The notes: generated by a model not told the origin, from the sequence alone. A DNA stretch of 64,000 bases from Paramarasmius palmivorus (GCA_037176845.1 JAYKXP010000182.1:20850-84849); one strand, 5' to 3'. Shown: positions 1-12,933, numbered from the stretch's first letter. Made by a program: numbers and translations.

Positions 1-600
1 CCCCATATGGTCCTCGTATCGATGACCCGGTCACTCGGACATTTCTAATCCAGGTAACTCTGCTCTCGAAGGTGACTCGCACCTCCAGCTTCTACCATAT
101 TTGGTATATAGCTCTGATTCGTCCCCTAGGGTCCTTCTACGCTGTGGTAGTTGGTCCTCGTTCACTATTCCATCTCATATGTCCCATAGCGCGAGTGTAG
201 TGTAGCCATATGACTAGGAAGTCTACCGTGTACAGTAGCATGTCCTTGTAAGGTTCCAGCCTGATAATAGAGTATAGATCTGGTCTACAGGTTTCGACGC
301 ATATCCTAGCGCAATCATATAGGGCTAACGACAACATCAATGTCTATGTGCGCGTAGCTAGTATTCACTACGCAGTGCATGCCTATCTTATTCTTCGTCA
401 TATGCGCACTACTAGGTTCCTAGCAATAATACCAAGTCCATATAGTACTTAGTATAATGTACTAGTGCGATTCTGAACACAACAATTAGTGTCAAAACGA
501 CTGTTTTTCAGCAATTTTGTTCTGGTACCCTCACAACGTGTTGGTAAGCCTAAGCAAAGAAAGCCTACCTAAAAGTTTAAGCTGAGTATTCCCATTCTAC
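1..600. other. No recognised feature
   Basis: I see no gene, repeat end or RNA gene here. The sequence is moderately AT-rich, and the short open frames carry no motif I recognise. Confidence 0.4.
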
Positions 601-1657
601 TCACCACCATCCTCGTCGCCGGCACTTACCATCCATCCATTCAATTATACATCCTGACCCCACAGACAGATTATCACCCCTAGCACCTGTATGATGACAA
701 AACGCTGAACGAATTCTGAGCTTCACCGAAACACAGAGAAGAGGCTTTGAAAGGTAACCTCGGTGCCCATGGCTTGGGGAAGTGAACCAGTATAACATGT
801 CAAGGAAAAGGTTCAGGATATGTGTCAAGTCTGATGATGAGTAACGCTGTATTGCAGAACCATCTGATGACGTCAAGGTTGGCATAGTGGTATTGAGGTA
901 GTGAAAGAGATTGTTCCACGAAACAAGATACCATGCATGACATCGAGTCGTTGTTCGAAACACGATATCAGCCTGTGGTTGAACAAACAACCTCGACCCT
1001 GACACATCTATATCTCCATGACCTCAGCCCGAGAAAGTTAAACTCGTGCAGGGGAGCAATGCCAACGATGAGATGTCGACCTTCAATCTTGATCTGCACG
1101 TGAAAAGTTACCAATATACTTGAGTATGGTGTGTAGAAGGGTAGTGTCGGGTGAGGAACTCTTCAATGTGGGGGTGACCTGAACGCTATGAGGAAGCGGA
1201 CAGACACAAGGCATAAAGAAAGGGGACGAAGATAAGAAGATACAAAGCGCCAAATCTGAGCCATCTCAGCATGCTGAGTTCTGGGTTGAGTAGTGGTAGC
1301 GACATGGAGACGGTCAACAATACTTGGGAGTGTAGGGAGGAGGTTGTGAGGAAAAAGGGAATCTGCCTGGGACACAGTGCGTTCTCAGCACGCCCAAAAA
1401 AAGAATCTAGCATGGCTGGATTCAGTGGTTGACGCATATGGGGTAGATGCCCTGAAGGGGAATGTGATGTCGATGGGCAGGTCAAGAGGTTCCAGATTTC
1501 CCAGATTCGTATACGCGAAGTTTTGCGTGGCAAGGTGATAAGCGAGGCGGCAGCTCATGCCGGACAGCACATATCCCTTGTTTCTGTTTCTACACACAAC
1601 CCATCTGTCTTCGAACATGAGGCCAATTCTGTCCCGGTAATAGTTTTTCGGCCACAT
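601..1657 (-). pseudogene. Decayed gene-like repeat, copy 1
   Basis: Several overlapping minus-strand open frames lie here without forming one clean gene. Positions 1463-1600 encode on the minus strand a peptide with HLATxNFAYxNLGNL that recurs in the opposite orientation at 2409-2515, mostly with silent or conservative changes, so it once coded for protein. Another segment (about 930-960) matches 2655-2690 and 51060-51090 in the same orientation (core CATGCAYGACATCGAG). I do not recognise the family. I infer a degenerate member of a dispersed gene family broken by rearrangement. Confidence 0.4.
1463..1600 (-). repeat. Inverted repeat, left copy (old coding exon)
   Basis: The reverse complement of this stretch matches 2409-2515 at roughly 80-85% by eye. 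Both copies translate to GMxCRxAxHLATxNFAYxNLGNLxPL, and the differences fall largely at third codon positions. Confidence 0.7.
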
Positions 1658-2408
1658 ACTGAGTTCACAATGAATATATGATTTCTGTATTCTTTATTGA
1701 TTATCTATACATGACGTCTTCCCAAGTTGGGAACTACATATTATTCGAGCAGACATTCAGCAGCACCTCAAATGATCACTCTTTCCACCTCTCCTTGTGA
1801 CTCAGTTACCATTCCTATTCCTTCAATAATGATTATAGCATGTCCGAGCTTTGCATTCCTTCAGGCTGACAGGCTAGCGAGTAGATGATGTTCCATGTAA
1901 CCCTTGTGTGGGCAAGCACTGATGATAGTGACAGACTGCCCCACTCATCAGAATCTATTTCATGCTGTTCAGTCACATGAGCATCAGAGCTATGCTCATC
2001 CTGTTTAAACCATTTGAGTTCAACACTCAAGTATCATGTCAGAAAATGAGCAAATTGAAGATTGCATATATCAATCACACCTTGGAGGCCAGAGTCTGTG
2101 AATGCGAACAAAGATGACCGGAGTATATCAGAGCAAACCCACCATCATTATAGTCTGGTTCACTGTCCCATGATACCACATCTGACCTCAACTTCGTAGC
2201 TCAATTGTACCAGTCACTCTGGAGCTTCAGTTTCAAAAAGAATGAACAAGGGTAGACTGAGAAATTTACTTCAATCAGCCTCTTGATTTTCTTTCTTGTA
2301 CATGAATCTTGTATTTGCAGACGTGTGGAGGATGAGGATAGGAGGAAGTCAAGGAAAACAGGGTACATTGTAGTCTGCGATGACGGTGAAGGGGAAAGAA
2401 ATATGCTG

Positions 2409-2515
2409 TTTATGTCATCGTCGGCATGACCTGCCGTCCCGCCAATCACCTTGCCACGCGAAACTTTGCGTATATGAATCTGGGAAATCTGACACCTCTT
2501 GGTGCAGGTGGTACT
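2409..2515 (+). repeat. Inverted repeat, right copy (old coding exon)
   Basis: Partner of 1463-1600 on the opposite strand. About 0.8 kb without a recognised gene separates the arms. The match ends near 2515, where sequence homologous to copy 1 in direct orientation begins, so a rearrangement junction lies there. Confidence 0.7.
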
Positions 2516-3200
2516 CGAGGAGGTGAGCCAGAGGAATTCAGAATGTCTTCAAGGAATCTTGGTGCTTCGGGAAGTGAGCCGGTCCATTAGGAAGAGGTTG
2601 GTGACAGCGGGGGTTGTTCCATGAAAGGCATTGATGAGGGTGAGTCCTGGTCATCATGCACGACATCGAGCCGTTGCTTGGAACGGTATCCTCATATTCT
2701 CATCGCTCTGCAACTATCAGACCAACGCCAACACCTTCAATCGCACATCCCAGTCCTCCTACATCACCACGAATCCCACCAGACGAGGCACCAGCTAGAT
2801 GCATGGAAAGAGCAGCTGAAGCTCGAGTGTGATGTGTGTGAGGTTTGGGTCAATGGGGAATGAAATCTTGTCGGCGCGGTAATGGGCGTGAGCAATGTCA
2901 ATGAAGCGCTATGAGGAAGGGGCTTGAAAAAGAAATACACTGGGTCTGAGGATGGGTAGAAGGTCGTAATTATGATGAGGCTGTAGGGGTTGCCTTGAAG
3001 GAGATGCTCAGACGGACGCTGAACGTAGTGTCGTTGTCGTCATTGGAGTTCGCGAGCATTCGCGTAAGAATGTTCTGAGTAACGCATTATATTGGATCTA
3101 GGAAATCTGGGTAGCGAGATGGAGGCGCATGCGCCAAGGGGTGTTCACTGGGGTATTCGGTAATATCAACTGGTTGAGAGGGGTCGTGCGAACTTATGGC
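2516..3200. pseudogene. Decayed gene-like repeat, copy 2
   Basis: Positions 2570-2700 and 2905-2925 share short same-strand blocks with 780-960 and 1185-1200, for instance CGCTATGAGGAAG and the CATGCACGACATCGAG block. No open frame of useful length is continuous. I read it as a second diverged copy of the family at 601-1657. Confidence 0.4.
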
Positions 3201-4195
3201 GGCAGGTTAACGGCAACTACGCGCGGCCTCGGCTTTGCGAACTGTGTTCTGCTTTTTGCTAGGACATTGTAGTCCCGCTGAGTCCTCGATATTCTTCTTC
3301 TGGCCTCTCTTGTTCTCAGCCTTAATCACAGAGTCACTCTTCTCCACCAGTTCCGCCTCAGATACCTCAATAGCATTACCATATCAAATTTCAATCGACA
3401 AGATCATGGTTTTCTAGGTATTTCTGCATTGCCGCTTCGTGGAATGGAGTAATTCTAACCCATTGACAGACATTGGAATATAAAATGTGAGGCATGGAGG
3501 TTTAGTATCATCTGGTGGGAGACCTCGATGAAAAGCGCCAGTGAGAAGGTGTGCAATTGCCGTAGATTTCCAAAATGTGGTTCTGAATTAGAGTGTTTGT
3601 GCGATAGAAGTTACAGTTAGTTCATGGGGACTAGTCATCAGTAGTCTGTTAATTGATATACGCGATTTTCCGGACTTTCCAACGACGAACCATGCGAACT
3701 TGTGCGAAGTAGGTGACCACTGACATGATTGAAATTCCAATCAGATCCGATAGCGAGTAATGGAATTCCTCTCAGTAATGTCCTGGAATACTGTGAGTTG
3801 GTACGGAATGAAGTCAAAGGTTTACATTTACTGATTTGACTTGCCCACTGCTCTTTGAGATTTGATTACGCATATAGGAATGTAATGAACCTCCTCAGGC
3901 CACGTAAATGATACCCCTCCTATCTAAACTCAATGTATGACTTTTCAAAAAGCACTTCGGCTTGTTTCTACCACTACGAGTCCTCAGAACTCGTTACATG
4001 AAGATTATATGAGTCCGAGTCGTTCAGTCCGCCCGAGGTGTCACTAAGCAGAATATAACGCGGACCCATTGCCAATGGTGAGTACTTGAGTTGTTATAAG
4101 GCCCTCATGGTGATAGAAGTCCCAGCAGTTTTTGTAGGCATATTAAAGGATAAGAAGAGGGATAATACGTTATTTACACGTTAGAGATGCATCCA
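3201..4195. other. No recognised feature
   Basis: About 1 kb with only short unrelated open frames. I see no repeat end, promoter or RNA gene. Confidence 0.4.
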
Positions 4196-5540
4196 CTACG
4201 AGTTATGCCGTCTCTGTGCCGAGTCTGACACGCGAGAGCGCCGATGAGGTGCTGCTGTAGATTCGCACGACCCCTCTCGACCAGTTGATATTACCGAATA
4301 CCCCGGTGAACACCCCTTGGCATGCACAGAAGGGTAACGAATGGGAGATGGGCAAGGAGATTTGTGAATGGTAGGGATGACCGAGGCTTGGATGTAGCGT
4401 CTTCCTGGTGTGTTCGAAGGAAGATTAAAGCGGACAAGCTGCTGAAAAGGCCGTTTCAATGCCCATCTACTCTCTTTAACCCCATAGCCCCTGCTATACC
4501 GTTATACCGATCCAAGCCTATACGACGAAAACAAGCTGGACTTGCAAATGGTTGCGGGTGCTATCGAGGACGGTGTTGGCATTGTGATACCCTAATGCCT
4601 GATTCGTGGCTGGTTCGTCTTGCTCCTGAGGTTGCATGAGGGTGGTTTCTGGGTGGTTGATACCGCAAGAGGACAGAGAGCTTGGAAGCAGAAGCAGAAA
4701 AAAGTATGTAACTCCGGATCTGCCAGGCCTCTCCTCAACCATCATCACCAACGCTGTTCGCTATCTCTACACTCGCTCCATGCCAACCATGCTTTCAAGT
4801 TTCTCAATTTATTGAACAAATTGGAAAGCTTGGTTGTAGCAATGCCCTGGATATCGCGTTCCGGGCGATGAAAGGTACAGTACGCTATCTTCCATTTTCT
4901 GCGACAAGAATCCTCACCCTACTAACCCTGCTTACATCCTCTAGATATTCGTGCCAACCATATGGTCCATACCCAAACTCATTAAAGAAACAGAAACACG
5001 CTTCATCAGCTCGCAGGGACTTCACTTCCAAGGCACGTTGTCTTCTATGCCATTCCATTGTCCATACTAAATCCTTTCTACAGATGCTACATGTTGCTTC
5101 TCATTCTTGGGCTCAAGAGGAGGATCCCAGCCTGGTACGTCTTCGATTTCATTCCTACATTCACTGTTTAACTGACCCTGTACTATCACTCAGATTAGTT
5201 CATTCACCTCACTTCGCTGACCACTCGACGATATCTACGGCTACCGCTGTTTTCGAAGTTGACTCTACTCTCCCACTTTACGAACGTCAAACGAAGATAC
5301 TTCGATCGGGGGTTACCAGCAAGCTCCTTGGCTGGAAGCCATTGGTCCACCGACACTTCAAAGCTCCAGTGTGCTCCACCATCGAGATATTCACAATCTT
5401 TGGGCTGCACCGCCTACAGATAGAGATTGACGTCCTACCCGTGAGTTTGGTGTTATAGATTCCCTCTTGCGATCCCTAACATTCAACAAAGTTGTCTAGA
5501 TTGCAACAGGGAGAATGTATTCATCGTAGGAACTACACGT
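4196..5540 (+). repeat. Dispersed gene-like repeat, copy A (uninterrupted)
   Basis: Blocks here match the DNA on both sides of the 19.6-kb LTR element in the same order and orientation. Positions 4370-4420 match 26598-26640; 4470-4510 match 26745-26790; 4700-4740 match 26980-26990 joined to 46614-46640; 4850-4875 (TTCCGGGCGATGAAA) match 46757-46775; and 5100-5240 match 47128-47245. Several match edges look like splice sites (GTACAG..., ...CTCTAG), so this is probably an old intron-bearing gene. I do not recognise the product. This copy acts as the paralogous empty site for the LTR insertion. Confidence 0.6.
5420..5540 (+). repeat. Direct duplication, unit 1
   Basis: This segment, with a GTGAGTTYGGTGT intron-like start and a TGTCTAGATT acceptor followed by GGAACTACACGTTACT, recurs at 5882-5995 in the same orientation. 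It is a partial tandem duplication of the 3' part of copy A. Confidence 0.6.
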
Positions 5541-5881
5541 TACTCATCAGGCTCGTTGTTTTCGTCCCATTCTTACGCTCAGATGAGGCCCCGCCCCATA
5601 CACGATCGATCTTATCCCCACATTGATTGCTGAACTGATCTAGTACTATAAACTCAGAGCACTTTATTCACCGCGCTTCGCTGAACACAGGCCAATCCAA
5701 CTCCCAAAGAAGGATACAGTCTCCAGCGTTCTCTTGATCTGCTCTACTCTTTCATCCACTCGGATACGTTCGGTCCTACCTCAGCCCCTCAAAAAAGGGA
5801 TGTCTGTCTGCTCATAGGTGCTTCGGAGTCAACCTTGACTCGGATACCTGATGCTTCAAGCTTCCATCTCACCATCAGATT

Positions 5882-5995
5882 GACGTTCTACCCGTGAGTT
5901 CGGTGTCATTGATTCCCTTGTGTACAAGAGCTAACATGCAACACCGGTGTCTAGATTACGACAGGGAGCAGGAACTACACGTTACTTATCGAATC
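5882..5995 (+). repeat. Direct duplication, unit 2
   Basis: Second unit of the duplication at 5420-5540. The region 5640-5700 also resembles 5180-5240 (ACTCAGAGCACTTTATTCACC...), so about 450 bp of copy A was duplicated next to itself and then diverged. Confidence 0.55.
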
Positions 5996-8700
5996 GTGTA
6001 CTAGCTAGCTAAGGATCGGCTCTATCCAACGTACTTGAGGATCCCGCGTTGTCTGGTCTCCAAGTTCCAGCTATGTAACCTCGAATCCCAATGCCTTTGT
6101 TTAATCGCCAGGCAATAGATTTGACATACGCCGCTCTTGTCAAGGAACAAGACCATAGATGTTGCGTATGTATGTGAGCGTTCGAGGAAGACCCGCGAGA
6201 ATACGATAGTCATACCGCTCTTGGAGCTCGGGAGCTTGTGTAAGGGCTCACGGTCATTAGTTTGAAACCCTGACTCAAGCTTGTTCCTCAAGCCTCACCA
6301 CGAAGGGAAGACATGATACTGGATAGTGGTACCTATCATTACTACAACAAGAACCGGCAGTGGAGCGTGAGCCTAGAATAATGGGCTACTTGGATAAAGA
6401 CAAGTAAAGAAGAACTGTGGTCTATCTTGAACTTTCACCTTCTGATTCCTAGTTTTGAGATGGGATGTGAATAGAAGGTCGTGTCGGTGAAGATGCGGGA
6501 CTTGTGCTCATGAATCGTTCAAGAATAGTAAAACCTGAATGAGGCCAGCTGACTCCGGTTACCAAACGGAGCCTAAGCGTCTGCAACTTCAGGGACATCG
6601 GTGTTCTAAGCCTGAAGCTTGAGGTAAGTGCCTTACCGGAATGAACTTTTCCGCCATCGTTCTGTTCACCTTCATTGGTGTGCACAACATTACTAGGAAC
6701 GACAATTGCAGTTTGTCGTACTCTGACTCTGCATGGATTTCTTCCACCCTCATTCGTGTAAGATGAGATGGCGCTGAGGCACAACGAGGGACCGATTTTA
6801 GTACAACAGCTTCACCACAACATACTGACGGAGGCATTTGAGGTTAGCGCCGTCCAAGTCTTGGTACTCAATTAGAACACATCTGAAATGCACACAAGTA
6901 CCCGGGAAGTACGGTGCAAACTTCACGAAGACTTCGGACGGTGGGCTTCCAATCCAGGGGAATGGCAATGCAATAGGGTTTAGGTGCACATATCATACTG
7001 GCAGTCTAGCAAGCACTCAAGAATCATGAATCATTACCGGGGAAGTTCCCAGACTCCACAAGAGAAGCTCGTGGATGGCAATTAGGACAACTAGGTTTGA
7101 CCCTTCATCAATCATACCTCACAGCAATTACCCCCACAGGCACCTTCTAGTTCTGTCGTCTGTCTCACTGTCCTTGTTTTACACCTGTGCCTCTCAGCTT
7201 GTTATCGAGTCATCGAGCTCCCCGATTGCGACGACTCTGCAGCAATTGTTAGGTGAACCAAGGAGAAAGGGCATCAAGCGTGTCACAGACTTCCTGTCGT
7301 TATGTGCCGATTCCAACAATGTCGGGTCAATGAGTACGCACTCTCCACACCTGATAATACTTTCCGGATTTGTACTATGTAATTGACACTGGACACGCAA
7401 CGTCCTGGCTTTACAAGATAACAGGGTGTTCCACGCTCGGAGTAATACGTCGCCGATCCTGATATATGATCAATGATATCGGTGCTTGGATGCTCCATCG
7501 TAGAATGCGTTGAGAAACGGGGTTTGATTGTAGGCTTACAGGAGCTTTGGGTTCGCATGTCGGTCACAAAGTGATGAACGATATTTGACAATCAAGGTCA
7601 GGGTTACTGTATATCTGCAAGCATCTATAACAAGTTACAAATTATTGAGGTGGTCAACCAAGGATTTCCAGCAATGTAACTTACCAGTGTGCTGCTAATA
7701 ACTCATATCAAGCAAGCTGTCGAGCGATAGTAGGTAATAGCACTGTGAGAATTCCTCCACCCTCCGTTCAAGCATCTCGGAGCAATTCCCAGGCTGAAGT
7801 GATGGTGAATGTACACCTGAGCGGCAGAGCCGGTGTATGTCGAATGGCAATTGAACGAGCTTATCAACATTGAATGTGTGTGATGTGCTAAAATCAGCAA
7901 TGCCGGGGCGTAGAATAAACCATAGAAAAGTAGGTTACACACCTTCAAGCTGTCTGTCCAACATTCAGAAGCAGAAAAGTGGGGCGATGGTTCACCTTGT
8001 GCGTGTATCACCGTGAGTCATGGGGGTATGAAAAATCCTTTCTTCGGATAGGTACCAAATAGGTACTTGCAAGTTCTCCGAGAACGAGCGAGCGTCCTAC
8101 AGAGCCCAGGTCATTCCGAGGCCGTTCGGCCCGAGCAATTGTACCTTGAACAATCATGTGACTATGCTGAGACGAACGAGTATTACTGACTCTGAGCAAA
8201 CTCTGAGAGCCTTTTCCCAATCATGCGACTTCTGGGACAAGCTGTACTGCAAAATGCTGATACTTTCACTACTTCATGGTTCTCTCATACTTGCCCCGAT
8301 GCAACCAGCCGGGAGCCCATTCATCAGTCAACACGAGATGGAAAGAACCGATCTCCGGGCATTTACTGCAGAATCTGAATCATAACCACGGACCCGATGC
8401 CCACGGCACAAGCTTACTGCCCCGAAGTCAACGATTTTTCAGAAGGATCTTAATCGACATCATTCTCGATGTTCTCGGTGTCAAAGGAATAGTTTGCTCG
8501 AAATGAATTGATAGGCAATGAGGCCTGAGGATTGGGCGCTGTGTTGACAAGCGCTCATGAGTTTCAATGTCTATGTCTGGGCAACTTCATCTCGTTCCTT
8601 TGTCCAAATCCAGATGGTTTCCCATAGGCATCATATATATATTGTACAGGTCATCCAAAGGTCATTATAGAACCTCCTACTTCTACTTCCCCCACTTTTA
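5996..8700. other. No recognised gene
   Basis: This 2.7-kb stretch holds only scattered open frames of 60-110 codons on both strands, with no motif or splice pattern that I can join into a gene. I see no matching repeat elsewhere in the window. Confidence 0.4.
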
Positions 8701-8709
8701 CAAATCAGC

Positions 8710-10647
8710 ATGAGCTCAAGCGACGACAAGCAGCCTGGGGTTCCTCCCAATGGCACTGGTGCAACCCACAACGATGACAAGCATCCTAAGGTTGATTCTA
8801 ACACTGCTGTAACCCACAACCTGCCAAACGACTCGGACAAGCAGGCCACTGACCTTGACCGGCATCAGGAAAAACCCAAAACCGTAATTTGAGAAAATTT
8901 GAGATAACCGAGCTAAAAACGTAATTGCAGTGAATTTCACAGATTTTCTTCCAATTTTAGACCGAACATTCTGGCAGGTTCGTAATTTGGTTAAAATATC
9001 TATGAATTATCTGCAATTATCTGATGAGCACGACAGACCTAGTCATGCAGTAGAAAGAGAGCGCACCTCTACTCTACACCTTACTTGCACCATATAGGAG
9101 GCCTGGTGAAGGGACATAGAAAGGAACGGCCAGTTATCGCGCGGTAGTTCTCGTCAGAAAATGGTAGGACCAATGACGTCACTGAGAGAATGTTCGGTGA
9201 CATTCGGATAACGTAAGGTCTCTGTCTATATAACGGCCCAGTCCCCGCCGGTACCCATTATTGCTCGCACGTAAGTACTTCAAACTATGGGCTTCGAGTT
9301 CAAGACACGGTAAGACTCTATGCCAATTCCTATTCCCAATATATAGTACTTAGGTGAGTAAGCTTATTATACCTTGTGCTATACAGTATACTAACGCTGT
9401 GAGTAAAGTCAGCAACGCCTCAGTTCTCCGGACAACAACAGTCCTTCAATGCGTAACACATAGGCATGGTACCGTACACATTCTAGTAGATTGTACATTT
9501 GTATTCTTGTAGATAGTGCATATAATATGGAAATGGCATTCAGTATACATGTACAACGCAGTGATCACAGCTGAGACTATCCATTTTATGCATACAGTAG
9601 TAACCTCACGCTAATCGACAGAAATCAACTTGAAATCAACATGTAATTGGCACTTTTTCGTCAAAATTAGCGATAATTTTTGGAGGGGGCTATCGAATTT
9701 GGATAATCCTCTAACCGGAGAAATTTCGAGAAATTAGCACATTTTTTGTGTTATTTCTACATATTTCTCATAATTAGCGTTTTGGGTTTTCCCTGATGGG
9801 GAGACTCTCAATCGCTGCCGTGTACATGAAGGTGAGTGACCTTCCTGTAATATTTCTTTGCTTGCTGTAACCTTTAACTGTTTCACAGTAGATGGCGTGG
9901 CACCGGCAGACCTCGAAAATCCTACGGCCATCAAACACTTCGTTACCTATAACCACGTTAATTACGCTGTCACACATAACGATAGTGACCTCTTGATGAC
10001 AGCGAATGTCATGCACCCAGTCAATGGGGTGCAATCGACTGATGTCAACCATAGTTCACCCTCAAACGGTTCAGTGCCACCAGCGAACAGTACGGGCGCT
10101 CCCCAGGCGAATGGCCGTTCCTATTACACTCGCAACGGTTGGGACCAGTACCCTGACCAATAATGGCTTCGTGATACCTGGTGTGTTATTATCACTTCGT
10201 ACTCATGAAGTTACAATACGAATAACTTTCTGTGCAGTGGCATACATGGAACGTCGCCAGCAGCGTATTCAAGAACGCATCAGTGAGTCGATTAGTTTAC
10301 AGCATGAAAAGACAACAGAACGTTCTCACTGACATCAATTCAAAGTGCGAGCAGCGGCCGAGGCAAAGGCCAAACAAGAACTAGCAGCTTCTCAGTCCGA
10401 GCCTGCTGCATCGTCGGTGCCTGCTGAGTCGTCGGTGCCTGCTGCATCGTCGGTGCCTCCTGCCTCCTCAGTGCCCCCAATGCCTGTTGCCTCCCCGGTG
10501 CCTGTTGCCTCCCCGGTACCTGTTGCCTCCCCGGTGCCTGCTGAACCGTCGGTGCCTGCTGCATCCCCGGTGTCATCCCCGGTGTCTCCTGCATCTTCTG
10601 TGTCTCCTCAAACCGATTCTGTACGTGCTCCGCATACTAGTACATAA
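8710..10647 (+). CDS. Ser/Pro/Val-rich repetitive protein, apparently split by a MITE-like insert
   Basis: The first coding piece (8710-8862) starts MSSSDDKQPG and is rich in Asp, Asn, Thr and His. It runs straight into the inverted end of the inserted element at 8863. After the element, coding resumes at about 9890, behind an acceptor ending TTTCACAG, with the same bias (THNDSD, NSTGAPQANG), and continues through short exons near 10245-10285 and 10345-10647. The last exon is a low-complexity array of about 6-residue units like VPAASS and VASPVP, ending at TAA 10645-10647. There is no signal peptide or known domain. Joining the two sides is my inference from shared composition; the right part could be a separate gene. 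Exon borders between 10140 and 10285 are uncertain. Confidence 0.4.
8863..9798. mobile_element. MITE-like element with 32-bp inverted ends
   Basis: The left end (8863-8894) and the reverse complement of the right end (9767-9798) both read CATCAGG, one variable base, AAAACCCAAAAC, then a TAATT...GAGAAA block. The inside has no transposase. Subterminal AT-rich blocks on the two sides also resemble each other in inverted orientation. A target duplication is not clear; only GG is shared next to the ends. The 936-bp length and the absence of coding capacity fit a non-autonomous DNA element. It lies inside a gene-like region. Confidence 0.65.
9170..9233 (+). promoter_or_regulatory. Promoter-like cluster (CCAAT, CRE, TATA)
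   Basis: A CCAAT box (9170-9174) overlaps the perfect CRE palindrome TGACGTCA (9174-9181), and CTATATAA (9226-9233) follows at core-promoter distance. All lie inside the MITE-like element and point rightward, toward a small possible exon near 9288 (MGFEFKT) with a GTAAGA donor. Function is inferred from motif arrangement only. Confidence 0.4.
10385..10610 (+). repeat. Minisatellite inside a coding exon
   Basis: Imperfect 18-bp units such as CCTGTTGCCTCCCCGGTG repeat across this segment and encode the Val-Pro-Ala-Ser array of the gene at 8710-10647. Adjacent identical units at 10490-10545 suggest recent slippage. Confidence 0.8.
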
Positions 10648-12718
10648 CACCTAGAAGATTATGTTCAGTGACGCCTTTTGCAGCCTCCACCATACTCGCA
10701 AGTAGACGAACCGAGGGAGGAAGACTTACCTCTGGGATCGGAGGCGCAGCAGAAAACAGGCGAGAAACACTTACCTATGGGATCGGGGGTGCAGCAGAGC
10801 GATAGCAGAATTAGTGTCATTGCATAGGACGACAAGAGCGTAGATGCGAGTACATTTCCTTCCAAAATAGTTAGTTAGTATGTAACCACCCAAATTGTTG
10901 TACGATTCTCTACGAATATCTCTTAGTGTTTGGGAAACGGGGATGGAACGGGTATTTGACACACCGGTAAAACGCTCAGTATCGCTCTTCTTCCAGAGTG
11001 TACCCTGTCACAACCTTCTTTGCAGCCAACTTAAACGACTTTCTTCTTAGCTTTTGAGAGCCGCGAGTTGTACTGATAAGTTGAGTTATCGATCACTTGC
11101 AAACGATAACATCGATACGTACCAGCGTGGCAACAAGCTGCAAAGGATCGACATTCGCGACTTGTACGCTCATCATCGGTACTGGTCCTGGATAGCGTAG
11201 GGATGTAGTGGGGTTTAGTAAGAGTCTCTGGTGCAAAAGTTGTTGAGGCCATGAATAATGAGAATTCCACATTCGACTATCAAAGCGCCGAAAATGCTGA
11301 TGAGGTTCGAAAACCACATATCGGGGTATTGCTATTTAACGTCAACGTTTATGGCGTCGACATTCCACAAGGTAGAACCCCCCTTCTCTTTGTAACCTAG
11401 GTAAAGGTTTTGAATGTCAGCTTTAAGATGAATACTGTAGATAGAGCACACCTGGAAGCTCGCACGCGTTGCAGCCAGCATCCTGAAGGTATACACTTGT
11501 CAACCTTGAGCCCGACGTCGCCGTATCGATGTCGAGTCTGACTATGGCAAACTGTGCTAGACAGTGGTAGTGACCTGTTGAATTCGATAACCAAAGAGCA
11601 AGGGGCATTGGACCGAGACAATCTCGCCGTATAACACCCCTAGCACCAAACTCACCGTAGACAACGACAACGATCCAAGCATCTGAACTATGAGTACATT
11701 TTGGGAACGGTACGTTCAGCGCGCTCCCGATCCCAACGCTCCCATCTTCTCCGGTGCAAGAAAACATCGACATGCAACATCACGGACGAAAGCAGCGGCG
11801 AGATCATGAGTTTCACGCTTTGAAAAAGCTGGCATTCTCCGTTGCTACCCTGCATGAGGATCGTGGATGCGACAAGGCCACGAGAGTTGGATCAGAGGTA
11901 TATTGCCTTGAAACCTGGCTTGGATAGAAAAGCGTGCTTCGGTCATTCTGGGAATCTGGAGCCGAACAGGGCATCAGAATTAGGAACCAGTCTGGGCTAT
12001 TAACACGTACCTGTGGTAGATCCTTCATCAAGACGAAGACTAAGGAGTGTCTCTCGTGGAAAGGAAGCGCTTTGCCATGCGCCAGAGGTACCAAGGTTCT
12101 CGCGCTTGGAAGTTGGGCGAAGTCGTCATCCTTGACGGGATAGTGTGACGGATAAGCCGAGTAGGAGACGCCAATCTCGCCACCGTCTTCGTCACTGGAA
12201 GTAGTGCCCATGCGTTCATCCACATGTCGAGCATACATCCCAACCCTTCTACATCACCCCTAAACCTAATACCTGTACAACGAGATCCGGAAACCTGAAA
12301 GGTCAAGATATGGAAGGAAATGTAGTCTTGGCGCCTGGGGAAGCGGTGGAACACGGTGAGGAAGAAATTCAGGATATGCACCGAGATGACGATAGTGTGA
12401 ATCTAACACATCCAGCTTGGTGATAGCGGGCAGAAGGCGTTGATGATCGATGAGGCTGGGGATTCCTCGAGTCAATGCATGAAACAGTACGCCAACGTCT
12501 CTACCATGCAGAACCATGCCAACGAGTTTGACCACACATCTGCACGAGCTGCAGAACCCTAAAAGACGAGGTACCAGCCAGGCTCATGGGAAGCATCAAC
12601 GTTTAACACGCGTGGATTGGATCGAGCTGCTTGAAGCTCAAGTGCGGTGTTCACAGCTCGAGATCTCGAAGGAGAATGCGATAAGAGAACGGGTGTGATC
12701 CTCCACCCGCTCTGTCTG
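10648..12718. other. No firm gene; one possible small minus-strand ORF
   Basis: A minus-strand open frame at 12238-11813 starts MYARHVDERMG and may contain a short intron (donor near 12010), but it shows no known motif. Positions 12330-12430 and 12590-12640 share short blocks with the decayed repeats near 780-960 and 2790-2830 (TTCAGGATATG; GAGCTGCTTGAAGCTC). I call no gene here. Confidence 0.35.
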
Positions 12719-12768
12719 GGACTTTGCAAAGTCCCCCGCATACGAGCCCATGGTCACTTTGCAAAGTC
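12719..12768 (+). repeat. Left terminal inverted repeat of the KDZ-type element
   Basis: GGACTTTGCAAAGTCCC opens the end, and a second ACTTTGCAAAGTCA sits at 12756-12769. Spacer bases GC, CCCA and GG also align with the right end in reverse complement. Each TIR therefore carries two self-complementary sites, as expected for binding by a symmetric protein. Confidence 0.75.
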
Positions 12769-12933
12769 ACTGGTCATTCCCTGGGTAGCAACAATGGCCT
12801 GGAATCATTACCATAAATGGAACATTCTAAGAGATACAATTTGCGAATGCATATCAAGGCCAATAATCCCCAATAAATTTAATTAAAATAAATAATCCAT
12901 AAATTAATTAATACGGTACAATTCCACAGATGC

